Below, piece by piece: positions 35,066-44,788 of a DNA stretch of 64,000 nt. The stretch covers positions 46,707 to 110,706 of the forward strand of contig JADJVW010000021.1 of the NCBI GenBank assembly GCA_016710365.1. Reading direction: 5' to 3'. The notes beneath the pieces were generated by a model, which saw only the letters and a program-made list of their open reading frames with translations, was not told where the DNA came from and did not search any database. Made by a program: the position numbers and the translations under genes. Within the stretch, counting starts at the first letter, position 1, and each line of letters begins with the position of its first letter. The stretch comes from Candidatus Caldilinea saccharophila. GTDB lineage: Bacteria > Chloroflexota > Anaerolineae > Caldilineales > Caldilineaceae.

Positions 35066-35458
35066 ATGCATGAACTTTCCATCGCCTACAGCCTTGTCGA
35101 GATCGCCGACGAAGCCGCGCGCAAGGCTGGCGCAGCGCGCGTGCGCACAGTGCATCTGCGCCTCGGTGCGATGGCGGGCGTGGTCGAGGATGCGCTGCGC
35201 TTCAGCTTTCCTATCGCGGCGGGGGACACGCTGGTCGCAGGCGCCGAGTTGGCGATTGAGCCTGTCGCCGTGCAGGTTTTCTGCGACGTGTGCGCGCAGT
35301 CGCGCGTGTTGGCAGCGCCTTTTGTGTTTCGCTGTCCAGTTTGCGAGCAGCCAGTCTTCACACTGCTCCAGGGACGCGAAATTCAGATCGAGTCCATCGA
35401 AATCGAAGAGAGCAAAGCAGAGAGCGAAAAAAGGTTATATGAAACCGCGCATTCTTGA
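35066..35458 (+). CDS. hypA: Hydrogenase nickel-insertion protein HypA
   Basis: 130-aa nickel metallochaperone for [NiFe]-hydrogenase maturation. N-terminal MHELSIAYSLVEIADEAARK has the invariant Met-His-Glu that binds nickel. The zinc site is present: FCDVCAQSR and FRCPVCEQPVF (two CxxC). An acidic tail (SIEIEESKAESEK) is slightly longer than usual. First gene of hypABCDE; the hypB start lies inside its last codons (20-base overlap), so translation is coupled. Confidence 0.95.
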   Translation: MHELSIAYSLVEIADEAARKAGAARVRTVHLRLGAMAGVVEDALRFSFPIAAGDTLVAGAELAIEPVAVQVFCDVCAQSRVLAAPFVFRCPVCEQPVFTLLQGREIQIESIEIEESKAESEKRLYETAHS

Positions 35459-36113
35459 GCTGCGTCAGGCGGTGCTCGACAAGAACGACCAATTGGCGCA
35501 CGCGTTGCGCGGCCAATTCGAGGCGGCGGGTGTGCTTGTTGTCAATCTCGTCTCTAGCCCCGGCGCGGGCAAGACCGCATTGCTGGAGGAGACGCTGCGC
35601 CGGATGCAGGCGCGCGGCTGGCGTGTCGCTGCGATCGTCGGCGACCTGGCTACGGAGAACGATGCAAGGCGATTGGCGCGCAGCGGCGCACCGGTGCGCC
35701 AGATCGAAACCGGCGCGCTTTGCCACCTGGAGGCCGATCTGGTGGCGCGGCGGCTGGAAGGATGGCGCCTCGATGAATTCGACTTTCTCTTTATTGAAAA
35801 CGTGGGCAACCTGGTCTGTCCGTCCGATTACGACTTGGGCGAGGCGGTGCGCGCGGTTCTGCTTGCCGTCACCGAAGGCGAGGACAAGCCGCGCAAATAC
35901 CCGCCGCTCTTTCACAGCGCCGACCTCGCGCTCTTGACCAAAATCGACCTGGCCGCGGCCGTGGAGTTCGACCGCAACGCTGCGCTCGCCAGTCTCCAGG
36001 CGGTCGCCCCGCACGCGGCTATTTTCGAGACTTCTGCGCGCACGGGCGCAGGCATCGACGACTGGATCGAGTACCTGGCCGCGCGCCGACGCGATCTGAA
36101 CAGGAATGCATAA
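35439..36113 (+). CDS. hypB: Hydrogenase nickel incorporation GTPase HypB
   Basis: 224-aa SIMIBI-class GTPase that powers nickel insertion. P-loop NLVSSPGAGKTALLEETLRR near residue 35, switch region IVGDLATENDARRLARSGAP, the metal site QIETGALCHLEADLV, and guanine-specificity motif ALLTKIDLAAAV. It lacks the His-rich N-terminal nickel store present in some homologues. Start ATG 35439 follows AAAGGTT. Frame intact. Confidence 0.95.
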   Translation: MKPRILELRQAVLDKNDQLAHALRGQFEAAGVLVVNLVSSPGAGKTALLEETLRRMQARGWRVAAIVGDLATENDARRLARSGAPVRQIETGALCHLEADLVARRLEGWRLDEFDFLFIENVGNLVCPSDYDLGEAVRAVLLAVTEGEDKPRKYPPLFHSADLALLTKIDLAAAVEFDRNAALASLQAVAPHAAIFETSARTGAGIDDWIEYLAARRRDLNRNA

Positions 36114-36197
36114 GAGCGTCGTGTAAAACGAGTAATCTGTGACGAGTGACGTCTGCCGAGTGACAAAAGGGATTTGCGACATCCAAAGGAGCATAGC

Positions 36198-36449
36198 ATG
36201 TGTCTTGGCATTCCGGGACAGGTGAAGGAAATTTACGAAGCCGGCGGCGTGCGCATGGGTATCGTGGACTTTGCCGGCATCACGAAGGAAGTCTGCCTGG
36301 CCTATGTGCCGGAGATCACGATTGGCGACTACACGATCGTGCATGTCGGCTTTGCGATCACCCAACTCGATGAGGATTCGGCGCAGGAATCGCTGCGCCT
36401 CTTTGCGGAGATGGGAGTGCTGCAAGAGGAATTGAATGCGACGGCGTAA
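36198..36449 (+). CDS. hypC: Hydrogenase assembly chaperone HypC
   Basis: 83-aa protein starting MCLGIPGQVKEIYEAGG; the second residue Cys and MCxGIP motif bind the iron atom carried to the hydrogenase large subunit together with HypD. Middle region has VDFAGITKEVCLAYVPE. CCAAAGGAGCATAGC precedes ATG 36198. The gap before hypD carries a short GCGTAATG-type tandem repeat. Confidence 0.95.
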   Translation: MCLGIPGQVKEIYEAGGVRMGIVDFAGITKEVCLAYVPEITIGDYTIVHVGFAITQLDEDSAQESLRLFAEMGVLQEELNATA

Positions 36450-36470
36450 TGCGTAATGCGTGATGCGTAA
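36443..36470. repeat. Short GCGTAATG tandem repeat at hypC/hypD junction
   Basis: Three and a half near-copies of GCGTAATG/GCGTGATG starting in the hypC stop codon. Possible slippage site; not in a coding frame apart from the stop. Confidence 0.5.
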
Positions 36471-36494
36471 GAGTTTGCTGAAAGAGTTTGCTGG

Positions 36495-37606
<1,112 letters not shown>

Positions 37607-37634
37607 ATGAATTCTCGAACGCGGATTTCAGCAA

Positions 37635-38669
37635 TTGACCTGCTGCCCTCTGCCGCTGCGCAGTTACCCAACGATCGTGATGGGGCATGGCGGCGGCGGC
37701 AAGCTGTCCGCCGAGTTGGTGGAGCATCTTTTTGCGCCGGCCTTTCGCAGCGCCGCGCTCGACGCGCTGGGCGATGCGGCGGTGGTGGCGCCGCCCGCTG
37801 GCCGGTTAGCCTACAGCACGGATTCGTTTGTGGTGCGGCCCCTCTTTTTTCCGGGCGGCAACATTGGCGCGCTGGCCGTCAACGGCACGGTCAACGACCT
37901 CGCCATGATGGGGGCGCGTCCGCTCTATCTCACCGTCGGCATGATTCTTGAAGAAGGATTGCCGCTGGCGCACCTGGGCGTCATCGTGGCAGCGATGGCG
38001 ACGGCGGCGCGCACGGCAGGCGTGCAGATCGTCGCTGGCGACACCAAGGTGGTCGATAAAGGGCACGGCGACGGCATCTACATCAACACTAGCGGCATCG
38101 GCGTGATCCCGGCGGACGTGCAGATTGCACCCGACCAGGCGCGGCCCGGCGATGTGGTCATCGTCAGCGGCGAGATCGGGCTGCACGGCGTCACGATTCT
38201 GAGCGTGCGCGAGGGGCTGGAGTTTGGCGCACCGCTGGAGAGCGACTGCGCCGCGCTCAATGGGCTGGTCGCGGCGATGCTGGCGGCAAGTTGCGACATT
38301 CACGTGTTGCGCGACCCGACGCGCGGCGGCGTGGCCGCCACGCTCAACGAGATTGCCAGCGCGTCGCGCGTTGGGGTCACTTACGAGGAGCGCAAGTTGC
38401 CTGTGCCGCCCGCGGTTGCGGCGGCCTGCGACATGCTGGGAATGGATCCGGTCTACATTGCCAACGAGGGCAAACTGGTGGCGATTGTGGCGCCCAATGC
38501 GGCGGACGCAGTGCTGGAGGCGATGCAGCGTCACCCGCTTGGCGTCAAGGCGGCGGTGATTGGGCGCATCACCGAGCAGCATCCGGGGATCGTGGTGGCG
38601 CGCACTGGCATCGGTGGCAGCCGCGTCGTAGACATGCAAATTGGCGAACAACTTCCACGCATCTGCTAG
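37635..38669 (+). CDS. hypE: Carbamoyl dehydratase HypE
   Basis: About 344 aa. HypE converts the carbamoyl group on its C-terminal cysteine to thiocyanate, source of the CN ligands. Here YPTIVMGHGGGGKLSAELVE is the ATP-binding N-terminus and the chain ends PRIC with the needed terminal Cys. DPTRGGVAATLNEIA is the AIR-synthase-like motif. The open frame starts at TTG 37635, but the real start is probably ATG 37603, overlapping the hypD stop (ATGA) and reading MNEFSNADFSN; a one-base indel near 37636 would join it to CPLPLRSYPTIVMGHG. Confidence 0.92.
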   Translation: MTCCPLPLRSYPTIVMGHGGGGKLSAELVEHLFAPAFRSAALDALGDAAVVAPPAGRLAYSTDSFVVRPLFFPGGNIGALAVNGTVNDLAMMGARPLYLTVGMILEEGLPLAHLGVIVAAMATAARTAGVQIVAGDTKVVDKGHGDGIYINTSGIGVIPADVQIAPDQARPGDVVIVSGEIGLHGVTILSVREGLEFGAPLESDCAALNGLVAAMLAASCDIHVLRDPTRGGVAATLNEIASASRVGVTYEERKLPVPPAVAAACDMLGMDPVYIANEGKLVAIVAPNAADAVLEAMQRHPLGVKAAVIGRITEQHPGIVVARTGIGGSRVVDMQIGEQLPRIC

Positions 38670-38681
38670 AAAGCGCCCACG

Positions 38682-40559
38682 ATGCTTCCATTCGAGCAAT
38701 GGCTGTTGCTGGCCATCATTGGCCTATCGACGACCTTTTACGTCACGAATTGGTTGCCGACAGAGGTAACGGCCGCAGGCACCATCGTCACCCTGATGGC
38801 AACGGGGCTGCTCACCCCGACGGATGCCTTGAGCGGTTTTGCCTCGACGGCGACCATCACCGTGGCGGCTATGTTTGTGTTGAGCGCGGGGTTGATGCGC
38901 ACCGGCGCGCTGGAAGCCGTGACGATCTATCTGGGGCGTTTTGCCAATGGCAGCGCGCGCCGGCTGCTCCTGTTGCTGGCAATCGTCGAGGTGCCGGCGA
39001 GCGCCTTCATGAACAACACACCGGTGGTCGTCATGATGATCCCGGTCGTTGTTTCGCTGTGTCGCCAATACAATTTACGCCCCTCCAAGTTTTTGCTGCC
39101 TGTCTCCTATTTTGCTGTGCTGGGCGGGACGGTCACGTTGATCGGCACCAGCACCAACATCTTGGTCGCCGATCTGTACCGCAAGGCCGGCGGTCCAGGC
39201 TTTGGTCTTTTCGAGTTTACTGTGCTTGGCCTGATTTATGCGGTGGTGGGCAGCACCTTCATTATTCTGGTCGGCCACCGCTTGTTGCCCAACTATTCGC
39301 CGCTCGCCAACCTGACCAGCGGGCGCTCTCACCTCACCTATGTCACCGAACTGATTGTAGGCAGCGCAAGCAATTTGATCGGCAAGGCCGCGGCCGACGT
39401 CTTCGACCAGATTGCGCTCTACGAACGCCCCCAACCGCCGCAGCCTATCCGCCGCCATCGCCGGCTGGGCCAGCAGCGCAACAAACCAGAGGCAAACGCG
39501 CAGAGCACAACGGTCACTTTGCTCGAAGTGCTCCGTTTGGGGCGCAGCTATCAAGCGGAGGCGCTGCGCACCTGGCAGCTTACGTCGGGGGACATCCTGG
39601 TCGTGTCGGGTACACCCAAAGACATCCATCTCTTCCAACAGATGCATGCTGTCGAGCTGGCAACCGTGATCGAGGATGAAGATCGCACGGTGACGACCGA
39701 TCTTGAGGACCAGGTGATGGAAGCAGTCGTGATGCCCGGCTCAGAGGTAGTGGGCAACACGATGCGCCAGATCATGCTGCACCGCCGCTTTGGCGTCAAG
39801 GTGATGGGCTTGCAGCATCAAGGGCAACAGCAAGTGCAGGGGCTGCGTGCGCAACGGCTGGACGTAGGCGATGTGCTGTTGCTGCGCGGCAAGACCGCGG
39901 GGTTGCGCATGGCCGCAGAAACTTGCCGGCTGCTTTTGGTGGAGGGCGTCGAGAACTCGCTCGTGCGCAAGACCAAGAATACGACGGCACTGGTGATCAT
40001 GGGACTGGTGATCGTCCTGGCCTCGGTGACGGCGATTCCGATCGTCGTACTGGCGCTGACCGGCGCGATCGCCATGATCGTCACGCGCTGCCTGCGCACC
40101 GATGAGGCATTGAACGCCCTGGAGGCTTCCACCCTGATGTTGCTGGCCGGCACGATCCCGATCGGGTTGGCGATGGAAAGCACCGGCCTGGTCAACACCA
40201 TCGTCAATGGCATGATTGCCCTGGTCGGCACGTCAAATCCTGTGCTTTTCCTGACCGTTTTTTATATCATTACAGCGATGCTGACGGAGATGATCTCTAA
40301 CAACGCCGTGGCCGTGCTGCTGACGCCAGTGGCGCTCAGCCTGGCGACCACCCTGGACGTCAGCCCGCTGCCGCTGTTGGTGGCGGTGCTTTTTGGCGCC
40401 AGCGCTGCGTTTATGACGCCCTTTGGCTACCAGACCAACGCCATTGTCATGGGGCCAGGCGGCTATAAATTTACCGACTACCTGCGCATCGGCGCGTTAC
40501 TGCAGGCAATCATGATTCTCGTCGCCACGATCTGTATTCCTATCTTCTGGCCGTTTTAA
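38682..40559 (+). CDS. SLC13-family anion permease with TrkA-C domains
   Basis: 625-aa inner-membrane transporter of the DASS/ArsB superfamily. N-terminal helices (FEQWLLLAIIGLSTTFYVTN; MFVLSAGLMRTGALEAVTIY), motif GTSTNILVADLYRKAG (conserved GTxTN substrate loop), then a cytoplasmic region of about 200 aa with two RCK_C/TrkA-C segments (AVVMPGSEVVGNTMRQIMLH), then C-terminal helices including TEMISNNAVAVLLTPVALSL. Likely moves sulphate, dicarboxylate or a similar anion with sodium. Starts 12 bases after hypE, so it is probably co-transcribed, but it has no known hydrogenase role. Confidence 0.88.
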   Translation: MLPFEQWLLLAIIGLSTTFYVTNWLPTEVTAAGTIVTLMATGLLTPTDALSGFASTATITVAAMFVLSAGLMRTGALEAVTIYLGRFANGSARRLLLLLAIVEVPASAFMNNTPVVVMMIPVVVSLCRQYNLRPSKFLLPVSYFAVLGGTVTLIGTSTNILVADLYRKAGGPGFGLFEFTVLGLIYAVVGSTFIILVGHRLLPNYSPLANLTSGRSHLTYVTELIVGSASNLIGKAAADVFDQIALYERPQPPQPIRRHRRLGQQRNKPEANAQSTTVTLLEVLRLGRSYQAEALRTWQLTSGDILVVSGTPKDIHLFQQMHAVELATVIEDEDRTVTTDLEDQVMEAVVMPGSEVVGNTMRQIMLHRRFGVKVMGLQHQGQQQVQGLRAQRLDVGDVLLLRGKTAGLRMAAETCRLLLVEGVENSLVRKTKNTTALVIMGLVIVLASVTAIPIVVLALTGAIAMIVTRCLRTDEALNALEASTLMLLAGTIPIGLAMESTGLVNTIVNGMIALVGTSNPVLFLTVFYIITAMLTEMISNNAVAVLLTPVALSLATTLDVSPLPLLVAVLFGASAAFMTPFGYQTNAIVMGPGGYKFTDYLRIGALLQAIMILVATICIPIFWPF

Positions 40560-40591
40560 GGAGTTGCGAGGAGCGAGTTGCGAGGAGCAGT

Positions 40592-40662
40592 CTTGCCTTG
40601 CGGGAATGGGCCAGGCACGCTTCGCTTAACGAGTTGCCTTTGGCGGATTCCCGCAAGGCAAG
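40592..40662. repeat. Perfect 16-bp inverted repeat between convergent genes
   Basis: CTTGCCTTGCGGGAAT (40592-40607) and ATTCCCGCAAGGCAAG (40647-40662), loop of 39 bases. Lies between the SLC13 gene and the SH3-domain gene that converge here; may end both transcripts. Confidence 0.85.
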
Positions 40663-40669
40663 CAAAACC

Positions 40670-40792
40670 GGGTCAACCGGATCTCGTGTGGTTACGTGCC
40701 GGGGGCGGGCTGATCGTTGTCTGCTCGACCGAAGCACCGCAAGCCCGTCCCCGACACGTAAGACCCGACCACATGAATTCCGGTTGAGCCGC
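40670..40792. repeat. Long nested inverted repeat (cruciform-like)
   Basis: Outer arms GGTCAACCGGATCTCGTGTG (from 40671) and CCACATGAATTCCGGTTGAG (from 40769); inner arms TTACGTGCCGGGGGCGGGCT (40692-40711) and AGCCCGTCCCCGACACGTAA (40742-40761), 18 of 20 paired. The total stem is about 40 pairs with a 30-base loop. Looks like a bidirectional terminator or a short non-coding mobile element. Confidence 0.8.
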
Positions 40793-40807
40793 AAAACCTT
40801 TGACAGT

Positions 40808-41695
40808 TTAGGACGAAGTTTGATCAGTCTCCGGTTGCTCGCCGCCTGCATTATTGGTTGCAGTGTCATTGGTTGCAGTGGCGACAGGTGCAACGTCTGG
40901 CGGGGCGGGCGCTTCAGCAGTTGCTGCGCCGGATAAAGCCTCGAGCAAAGAGATATCTTCAGCTTGCCCTGCTGCCTCCGGAGCGACAACGGGCGGCTGA
41001 CTGGCAGGTGCATCGATCAGGAAAGCCGCAATCCAGGCGCCGTTTGCCAGCTTGTACCAGGCGCCGTCAGCAGTTTGACCGGCTAAAAGAATTTGCTCTC
41101 CCAACCCAGCGCTTCCTGCCACGGCGTAGGTGGTGCCGGGGCCTTCGCGTAAATTGGCTTTTTCTTTGACCGTCGCCTCGATTGTGACAGGCGCCGGGGT
41201 GGGCGTCGGCAGCAGGAGCGCCAGCGGTGGCAGGGTGGGCGCCGGGGTGGCTGTCGGCGGCGTGCTCGGCTCTTCGGTGGGCGTCGGCGCCACCTTGGCA
41301 TTCTTCACGGTCAGCCCCGGTTTGTCGAGGATCGGCAGATCGAGCGGCAGTCCATCCACCATGTAGGCAAGCAGCCAGGCCTCATCCTCGGTTTGACACC
41401 ACAAGACTTCGGCGTCGCACACTGTCAAAGCCACCTTGTCGCCACGCTTGAGCATCCCAACCAACGGCGCCGAAAGCGCCGGCGCCGCACGCAGCACGAC
41501 TGGCTGCGGGACGTCTGCTGTGAGTTTGCCGGCCCAATCCGGGGTCGGGCTGGCCGGCTCTCCTGCCGCCGCCAGCTCGGCCGATTCAGCTCGGGTCTGT
41601 GGCATCAGGAGCGTTCCCCATGATGAAGAGAAGGTCAGGAAAGCCGCCAACCCACCTAGCACAGCCAATAATAGAAAAGCGGAGAGGATTCGCAT
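40808..41695 (-). CDS. Secreted SH3b-domain protein
   Basis: 295-aa exported or membrane-anchored protein. N-terminal helix ILSAFLLLAVLGGLAAFLTF is an uncleaved anchor or signal. Two bacterial SH3-like modules: VVLRAAPALSAPLVGMLKRG and ANLREGPGTTYAVAGSAGLG with LAGQTADGAWYKLANGAWIA, linked by a Thr/Pro-rich stretch (PTATPAPTLPPLALLLPTPT). Ends in a low-complexity Ala/Thr/Asn tail. Such modules bind peptidoglycan or sugars on the cell surface. Function unknown. Confidence 0.8.
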   Translation of the reverse strand: MRILSAFLLLAVLGGLAAFLTFSSSWGTLLMPQTRAESAELAAAGEPASPTPDWAGKLTADVPQPVVLRAAPALSAPLVGMLKRGDKVALTVCDAEVLWCQTEDEAWLLAYMVDGLPLDLPILDKPGLTVKNAKVAPTPTEEPSTPPTATPAPTLPPLALLLPTPTPAPVTIEATVKEKANLREGPGTTYAVAGSAGLGEQILLAGQTADGAWYKLANGAWIAAFLIDAPASQPPVVAPEAAGQAEDISLLEALSGAATAEAPAPPDVAPVATATNDTATNNAGGEQPETDQTSS

Positions 41696-41881
41696 AAGCC
41701 AGACTCCTAGAAGGTGATGAGAGATTAACTACCTTCCAGCTTAGGCGATCTTCCCACAAACGCCAGCGCCTCTACACGGAAAAATGCTGCGACAATTGCC
41801 GGAATTATCTGCACGATTTCTGACCAGAAGTGGTGGTTCGTCAAGCAGATGTCCCTCTTCCCTGGCACGCACCAGCCGGAC

Positions 41882-42151
41882 TTATTCCTCCTGTGGCATG
41901 GGGCGGATGCCAAGTTTCTCCTGCAGAAGTTGCACGACCTCTCCCGGTGCGGCATGACGGCCTAGCGCTTTCTTACTGTAGATGACCGTGTCATTTGCCA
42001 GCACCTCGAAGCGGCCGCCGCTGGATGGAATTAACGTTAACGTGCGTAGTGAGGGTGTGAACAGATTGAGCAATTCGCCCGTCAAACTGAGGGCGCGAGG
42101 TGTGTAGTTTCACATCACGCAATATTCGATGCTGAAATCGAACTTATCCAT
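41882..42151 (-). CDS. SelW/Rdx-family thioredoxin-like protein with in-frame UGA (candidate selenoprotein)
   Basis: 89-aa Rdx-family (SelT/SelW/SelH) protein. The start ATG at 42151 has a strong AAAGGAGGCAAC site. The frame reads MDKFDFSIEYCVM, then TGA at 42112-42110, then NYTPRALSLTGELLNLFTPS and SSGGRFEVLANDTVIYSKKA to TAA at 41882. The TGA falls exactly at the second Cys of the family's CxxC redox motif (Cys11-Val-Met-Sec14), the classical CxxU form. Ignoring the UGA gives only a 67-aa stub without the active site. A stem-loop 22 bases downstream could serve as SECIS. A TGC-to-TGA sequence error is the alternative. No sel genes are in this window. Confidence 0.72.
42076..42095 (-). promoter_or_regulatory. 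Candidate bacterial SECIS hairpin
   Basis: On the minus strand CGCCC-TCA, loop GTT, TGA-(C)-GGGCG... read as CGCCC pairs with GGGCG in part and TCA with TGA, leaving G and U in the apical loop. The loop starts 22 bases after the UGA, inside the 16-37 range of known bacterial SECIS elements. Weak by itself because the region is GC-rich; meaningful together with the UGA at a CxxU site. Confidence 0.45.
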
Positions 42152-42276
42152 GTTGCCTCCTTTAGTTTCGATGAGAACGCAAGTGTAAGGTGGGAACGAC
42201 GTTGTGTTCCAGGACGTTGATGGTAAACGATGTTTCGATTTGAGACAATGTCCGTTAAGTGTTATTGTTGGGTGCT

Positions 42277-43647
42277 ATGAATGATGATTTACCGATCCAT
42301 TTGAACGCGGCGCTCCCGGCCGATGATACGGCTGCTGCCGAGGATAAACCAACTTCCCTGGAGACAACGCCATCCACTGCACCTGAGCCACGCTCGCGCT
42401 GGAGCCGCCGACATTTTCTAGGCGGGGCCGCGAGCGGGCTGGCGGCATTAGTCGCTGCTGCCTGTGGCGGCGCCGATCCTACGCCAAGCCCCCTGCCCAG
42501 TCCCATGCGCAGCCCGCTGCTGCCGACGCCAAGGCCAGAGGTTGGCGCCTTTAAGACATATCTTCCTTTTGTAGCCTCGGACAGCATGTCGGAAGTGGCA
42601 ATGGTCGAGCCCCCATTGCTGCCGACGCCCACGAAGACGCCCAAGCCGACGGCAACGCCGGAGCCGCCGACCGCCACACCGACCCCGCAGGCAACGCCTT
42701 TCCCGCCTGGGCCGCCCAGCAAACTCGGTCTCTTTGTGGGGCGCAACGAGCCAACTCTCTTCGATCTGCTCAAGACCCAGGCGGTGACAGTCGTCAAAAC
42801 ACTCGAACTGGATACAAATTTTGTCGCCCAGATCAAGCGGGCATCGCCCAATACAAAAGTGATCGGACGCATCGACCTCGAGCAAGTGAATCTGGCGACG
42901 GTTGATCCGATCGCAGAGGCGCGCCGCTTTGTCGACCAGTTGCTGCCTTATGCCGACGATCCAGGGCGGCGTCCCTACTTTGATGCATGGGAATCGTTCA
43001 ACGAGCCTGTGGCCGGCAATAGCGACGAGATGGCGCGCTTTAGCGACTTCGAGGCGGAACGCACGCGATTGCTCGGCGACCGCGGCATCCGCAGCGTGAT
43101 CGGCAATTTTGGCACCGGTCAGCCGCCGTTGGAACAGTGGCAGGCCTTCTTGCCCGCTATCCAGACTGCGATTCAGTACGATGGCTGGCTTGGCTTGCAC
43201 GAGTATTCGGCGCCCACCATGTATCATCTCTCGACCGTGGAGGGCAGGGGGCGCTCCCCAGGCGTGACGCCGCAGGATAGCGGTTGGCTGACGCTGCGCT
43301 ACCGCAAAGTGTATAATGACATCCTGAGGCCGGCAGGTTTGACCCTTCCCCTCGTGATGACGGAGCTGGGCGTCGATGGCCTTGTCCAGAACCGCCCCGG
43401 CCCGCCCGATGCGCGCGGCTGGCAAGAATTTCAGGGGTACTGGGCCGAAAATGGCTACGGGTTGTGGGGGCCAGGCGCCTATATCGAACAACTCGTGTGG
43501 TACGACAACGCCATGCGCCAGGATGACTACGTGCTCGGCAGCGCCATCTATGCACTGGCCCCCACCGCGGGCTGGGAATCGTATGACATCCTGGGGCCGG
43601 CAGCCGGTGTATTGCAGCAGTATCTGAGCGTCCACACACCGGCGTGA
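42277..43647 (+). CDS. Tat-exported lipoprotein with glycoside-hydrolase-like barrel
   Basis: 456-aa protein. An unusual N-terminal cytoplasmic stretch of about 40 aa precedes SRWSRRHFLGGAASGLAALV, a twin-arginine signal, ending in lipobox VAAAC. A Pro/Thr-rich linker (PTPTKTPKPTATPEPPTATP) follows. The C-terminal 300 aa look like a TIM-barrel hydrolase: LGLFVGRNEPTLFDLLKTQ, FDAWESFNEPVAGNSDEMAR (NEP of clan A catalytic Glu), and LPLVMTELGVDGLVQNRPGP (second Glu). Substrate unknown. Start ATG 42277. Confidence 0.75.
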   Translation: MNDDLPIHLNAALPADDTAAAEDKPTSLETTPSTAPEPRSRWSRRHFLGGAASGLAALVAAACGGADPTPSPLPSPMRSPLLPTPRPEVGAFKTYLPFVASDSMSEVAMVEPPLLPTPTKTPKPTATPEPPTATPTPQATPFPPGPPSKLGLFVGRNEPTLFDLLKTQAVTVVKTLELDTNFVAQIKRASPNTKVIGRIDLEQVNLATVDPIAEARRFVDQLLPYADDPGRRPYFDAWESFNEPVAGNSDEMARFSDFEAERTRLLGDRGIRSVIGNFGTGQPPLEQWQAFLPAIQTAIQYDGWLGLHEYSAPTMYHLSTVEGRGRSPGVTPQDSGWLTLRYRKVYNDILRPAGLTLPLVMTELGVDGLVQNRPGPPDARGWQEFQGYWAENGYGLWGPGAYIEQLVWYDNAMRQDDYVLGSAIYALAPTAGWESYDILGPAAGVLQQYLSVHTPA

Positions 43648-43702
43648 TGCGTCACGCACCGAAAACAAAATGTTAACAAGCAGCGTGTAGATTGACATCC
43701 AT

Positions 43703-44092
43703 ATGACTTTGGTTCAGATCCATGGCGGGCTGGCAAATACAGCGACGATGTTCATGGCGATCCTCGCCGTGTGGGCATTCTTTTTACGGTTGCGTGCGCG
43801 TCCACTCGATGGGAATTGGTTTGGTGCGGCCGTGATCGGCGAGTTGCTGCTTTTAGCGCAATTTGGCGTAGGTGGCTTCCTCTGGTTGAGTGGAATGAGC
43901 AACGCGTTGCCCCGCCCGTGGATTCACGTCTTGTATGGCGTCGTCGCCGTGATTACGCTGCCTGCCGGCTATACTTACTTCAGCAAAATCCAGGACGCCA
44001 AGGTGCAAACGCTGGCGATGGCGTTCATCTGCGTTTTTTTGTGGGGGATCGTCCTGCGGGCAGCGCAGGTTGTCTACATACCGGCTTACTAG
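43703..44092 (+). CDS. Small integral membrane protein
   Basis: 129-aa protein with four predicted helices: LANTATMFMAILAVWAFFLR, WFGAAVIGELLLLAQFGVGG, PWIHVLYGVVAVITLPAGYT and TLAMAFICVFLWGIVLRAAQ. The pattern GGLANTATM with conserved His (IHGG, WIHV) recalls DUF420/cytochrome-b-like helical bundles, but I cannot assign it. No operon partner is clear. Confidence 0.65.
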   Translation: MTLVQIHGGLANTATMFMAILAVWAFFLRLRARPLDGNWFGAAVIGELLLLAQFGVGGFLWLSGMSNALPRPWIHVLYGVVAVITLPAGYTYFSKIQDAKVQTLAMAFICVFLWGIVLRAAQVVYIPAY

Positions 44093-44254
44093 CAGGTTGA
44101 TCTACTAACTGTAGGTTTTGTTTTTTTGCCATTACGCCTGTTAAAATGCCGTGTAAAATGTCATAAGATGAAGTAGCGTGGAGGCGTTTTGCGGTAAGGG
44201 TCGATTTCGAGGGAAGTATGCTCTTACCGGTTTGGGCGAAGAAGAGACAGATGT

Positions 44255-44788
44255 ATGTCGAAGCAGGTTTTGGTGCTCAATGCCGGCTATGAACCCCTCA
44301 GTCTAGTATCGGTGCGGCGCGCGGTCGTGCTGCTCCTGCGCGAGAAGGCTGAACTGCTGGAAGCCACCCAACAGATGTTATGTGCTGCCAACCGCTCTAT
44401 CCCGGTCCCTCTCGTGATTCGTCTCGTCCATTATGTGCGGCTGCCGCATCGGCGCGTCCCGCCGACGCGCGCCGCGATCATGTTGCGCGACGCCTACACC
44501 TGCCAGTATTGTGGCGACAAACCCGGCCAGCTTGCGTTGACGGTTGACCATGTCATCCCACGCAGCCGCCGAGGCGAACATTCCTGGACCAACCTGGCGA
44601 CTGCTTGCAAGCGATGCAATCAGCGCAAGGGCAATCTGACCCCGGAAGAAGTCGGGATGCAGTTGCTGCGGCGCCCTTTTGAGCCAAGTTATGTGGCGCT
44701 CGTGCTGTTGAGCAACCCCGTCGCGGCGGCGCGCTGGGAACAATTGATGGGCGTCAACACAGAACATTTTCTCGGCGCCACTGTCTAG
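44255..44788 (+). CDS. HNH endonuclease family protein
   Basis: 177-aa protein. N-terminal QVLVLNAGYEPLSLVSVRRA is typical of a widespread stand-alone HNH family. The HNH core is complete: YTCQYCGDKPGQLALTVDHV, IPRSRRGEHSWTNLATACKR and CNQRKGN, with two CxxC zinc pairs, the catalytic His in DHV and the Asn and His/Asn of the beta-beta-alpha metal fold. Likely a DNA nicking/repair enzyme; function not proven. GAAGAGACAGATGT precedes ATG 44255. Confidence 0.88.
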   Translation: MSKQVLVLNAGYEPLSLVSVRRAVVLLLREKAELLEATQQMLCAANRSIPVPLVIRLVHYVRLPHRRVPPTRAAIMLRDAYTCQYCGDKPGQLALTVDHVIPRSRRGEHSWTNLATACKRCNQRKGNLTPEEVGMQLLRRPFEPSYVALVLLSNPVAAARWEQLMGVNTEHFLGATV

